A DNA stretch of 5,802 bases from Fibrobacterales bacterium (GTDB taxonomy: Bacteria > Fibrobacterota > Fibrobacteria > Fibrobacterales > Fibrobacteraceae), in the NCBI GenBank assembly GCA_025997455.1, contig BNUP01000132.1, positions 1 to 5,802 on the forward strand, read 5' to 3'. The number at the start of each line of letters is the position of its first letter. Positions within the stretch are counted from its first letter, which is position 1. Below are positions 5,307 to 5,802 of the stretch, piece after piece. A program made the translations under genes and the position numbers. Under the pieces are notes generated by a model, which searched no databases, had not been told where the DNA came from, and was given only the letters and a program-made list of their open reading frames with translations.

Positions 5307-5802
5307 GTCTTAATCCAATATGGTAATAGAAAAATTTGAACCCAGAAGACTTTCATGAAGAGTGGCTCATCGCAGAGGAAAGTCTTAATCCAATATGGTA
5401 ATAGAAAAATTTGAACTTGAGCGGTGCACAAGTCGCTCGAGTAATAAACTTACGGTCTTAATCCAATATGGTAATAGAAAAATTTGAACGATGCGCTAAA
5501 AAAGAAAATCATTATAAAGCGCAAAGGGTCTTAATCCAATATGGTAATAGAAAAATTTGAACCGCACTTGACGGCAATGCATCAGCAACGAAGAGCCTTT
5601 AGTCTTAATCCAATATGGTAATAGAAAAATTTGAACCGCATCTTCTTTAAAGACACCAAGAAGCAAGAGCCTATAAGTCTTAATCCAATATGGTAATAGA
5701 AAAATTTGAACTCGAAAATAACGAAGATGCCATCAAGGCATTATACCGTATGTCTTAATCCAATATGGTAATAGAAAAATTTGAACCTGGGAGGCGTAAA
5801 AT

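Larger units (their letters stand above)
4503..5802. CRISPR. CRISPR array: 18 identical 35-bp repeats, 17 full spacers, continues past the window
   Basis: Repeats begin GTCTTAATCC and end AATAGAAAAATTTGAAC. They start at 4503, 4576, 4649, 4723, 4795, 4869, 4942, 5014, 5085, 5159, 5234, 5307, 5382, 5455, 5528, 5602, 5677 and 5752; I saw no variant base in any. Spacer lengths in order: 38, 38, 39, 37, 39, 38, 37, 36, 39, 40, 38, 40, 38, 38, 39, 40, 40; a partial spacer starts at 5787. No cas gene is in view, so the subtype is open. Spacers of 36-40 bp and little repeat palindromy fit class 1 (types I or III) better than type II or V. Read in reverse complement, the repeat ends GGATTAAGAC, resembling the ATTGAAAC end of many class 1 repeats; read forward it ends ATTTGAAC, an equally loose match. 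Gene-tight bioF plus a decayed repeat on the left put the leader on the right, so minus-strand transcription is likelier. Long minus-strand ORFs here are repeat translation, not genes. Confidence 0.98.

Noticed and set aside
5237..5431. Minus-strand ORF of 64 codons
   Set aside because: Also repeat translation inside the CRISPR array.
4503..5786. Type V-A (Cas12a) assignment from AAATTTTTCTATT in the reverse-complement repeat
   Set aside because: Cas12a repeats carry TTTCTAC...GTAGAT with a hairpin at the very 3' end; here the element is near the 5' end and the matching arm is absent.

Overview
The window holds three same-strand genes followed by a CRISPR array that runs off the right edge. 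The DNA is moderately AT-rich, and the genes are tightly packed with overlapping stop/start codons. No gene in the window fixes the phylum. The best taxonomic clue is in the CRISPR spacers: several translate to fragments of the FISUMP domain ('Fibrobacter succinogenes major paralogous domain', Fib_succ_major). That makes a Fibrobacterota-like host, or a host whose mobile elements come from that world, the best guess. It is only a guess, because spacers are acquired DNA and FISUMP also occurs in other phyla.

Layout. (1) Positions 1-2177: the 3' part of a PcrA/UvrD-type DNA helicase gene. The first visible codons are the Gly-Lys-Thr end of Walker A, so only the extreme N-terminus is missing. 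(2) Positions 2177-3268: a DUF1343/NamZ-family protein (exo-beta-N-acetylmuramidase family) without an obvious signal peptide, starting inside the helicase stop codon. (3) Positions 3268-3362: a short junction. It holds a possible 29-codon ORF, a sequence resembling a dispersed bacterial intergenic repeat, and the ribosome binding site of the next gene. (4) Positions 3363-4460: bioF, a PLP-dependent 8-amino-7-oxononanoate synthase of the biotin pathway. (5) Positions 4428-4462: a degenerate CRISPR repeat lying over the end of bioF, so that the bioF stop codon is inside it. (6) Positions 4503-5802: 18 identical 35-bp repeats and 17 complete spacers of 36-40 bp, continuing past the window. No cas gene is present.

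The three genes look like one transcription unit (repair, cell-wall recycling, cofactor synthesis) with no shared pathway. The array is the interesting part. Its bioF end has a decayed repeat and no room for a leader, so the leader and any cas genes should lie to the right and the array is probably transcribed leftwards. Spacers 3, 9 and 11 share DNA similarity and all read as the FISUMP N-terminal motif W-[LM]-A-E-N-L-x-Y; spacer 5 reads like a FISUMP C-terminal segment. Two of these spacers overlap with only synonymous differences. All read in the coding sense on the + strand, so leftward transcription would make crRNAs antisense to the target mRNAs.
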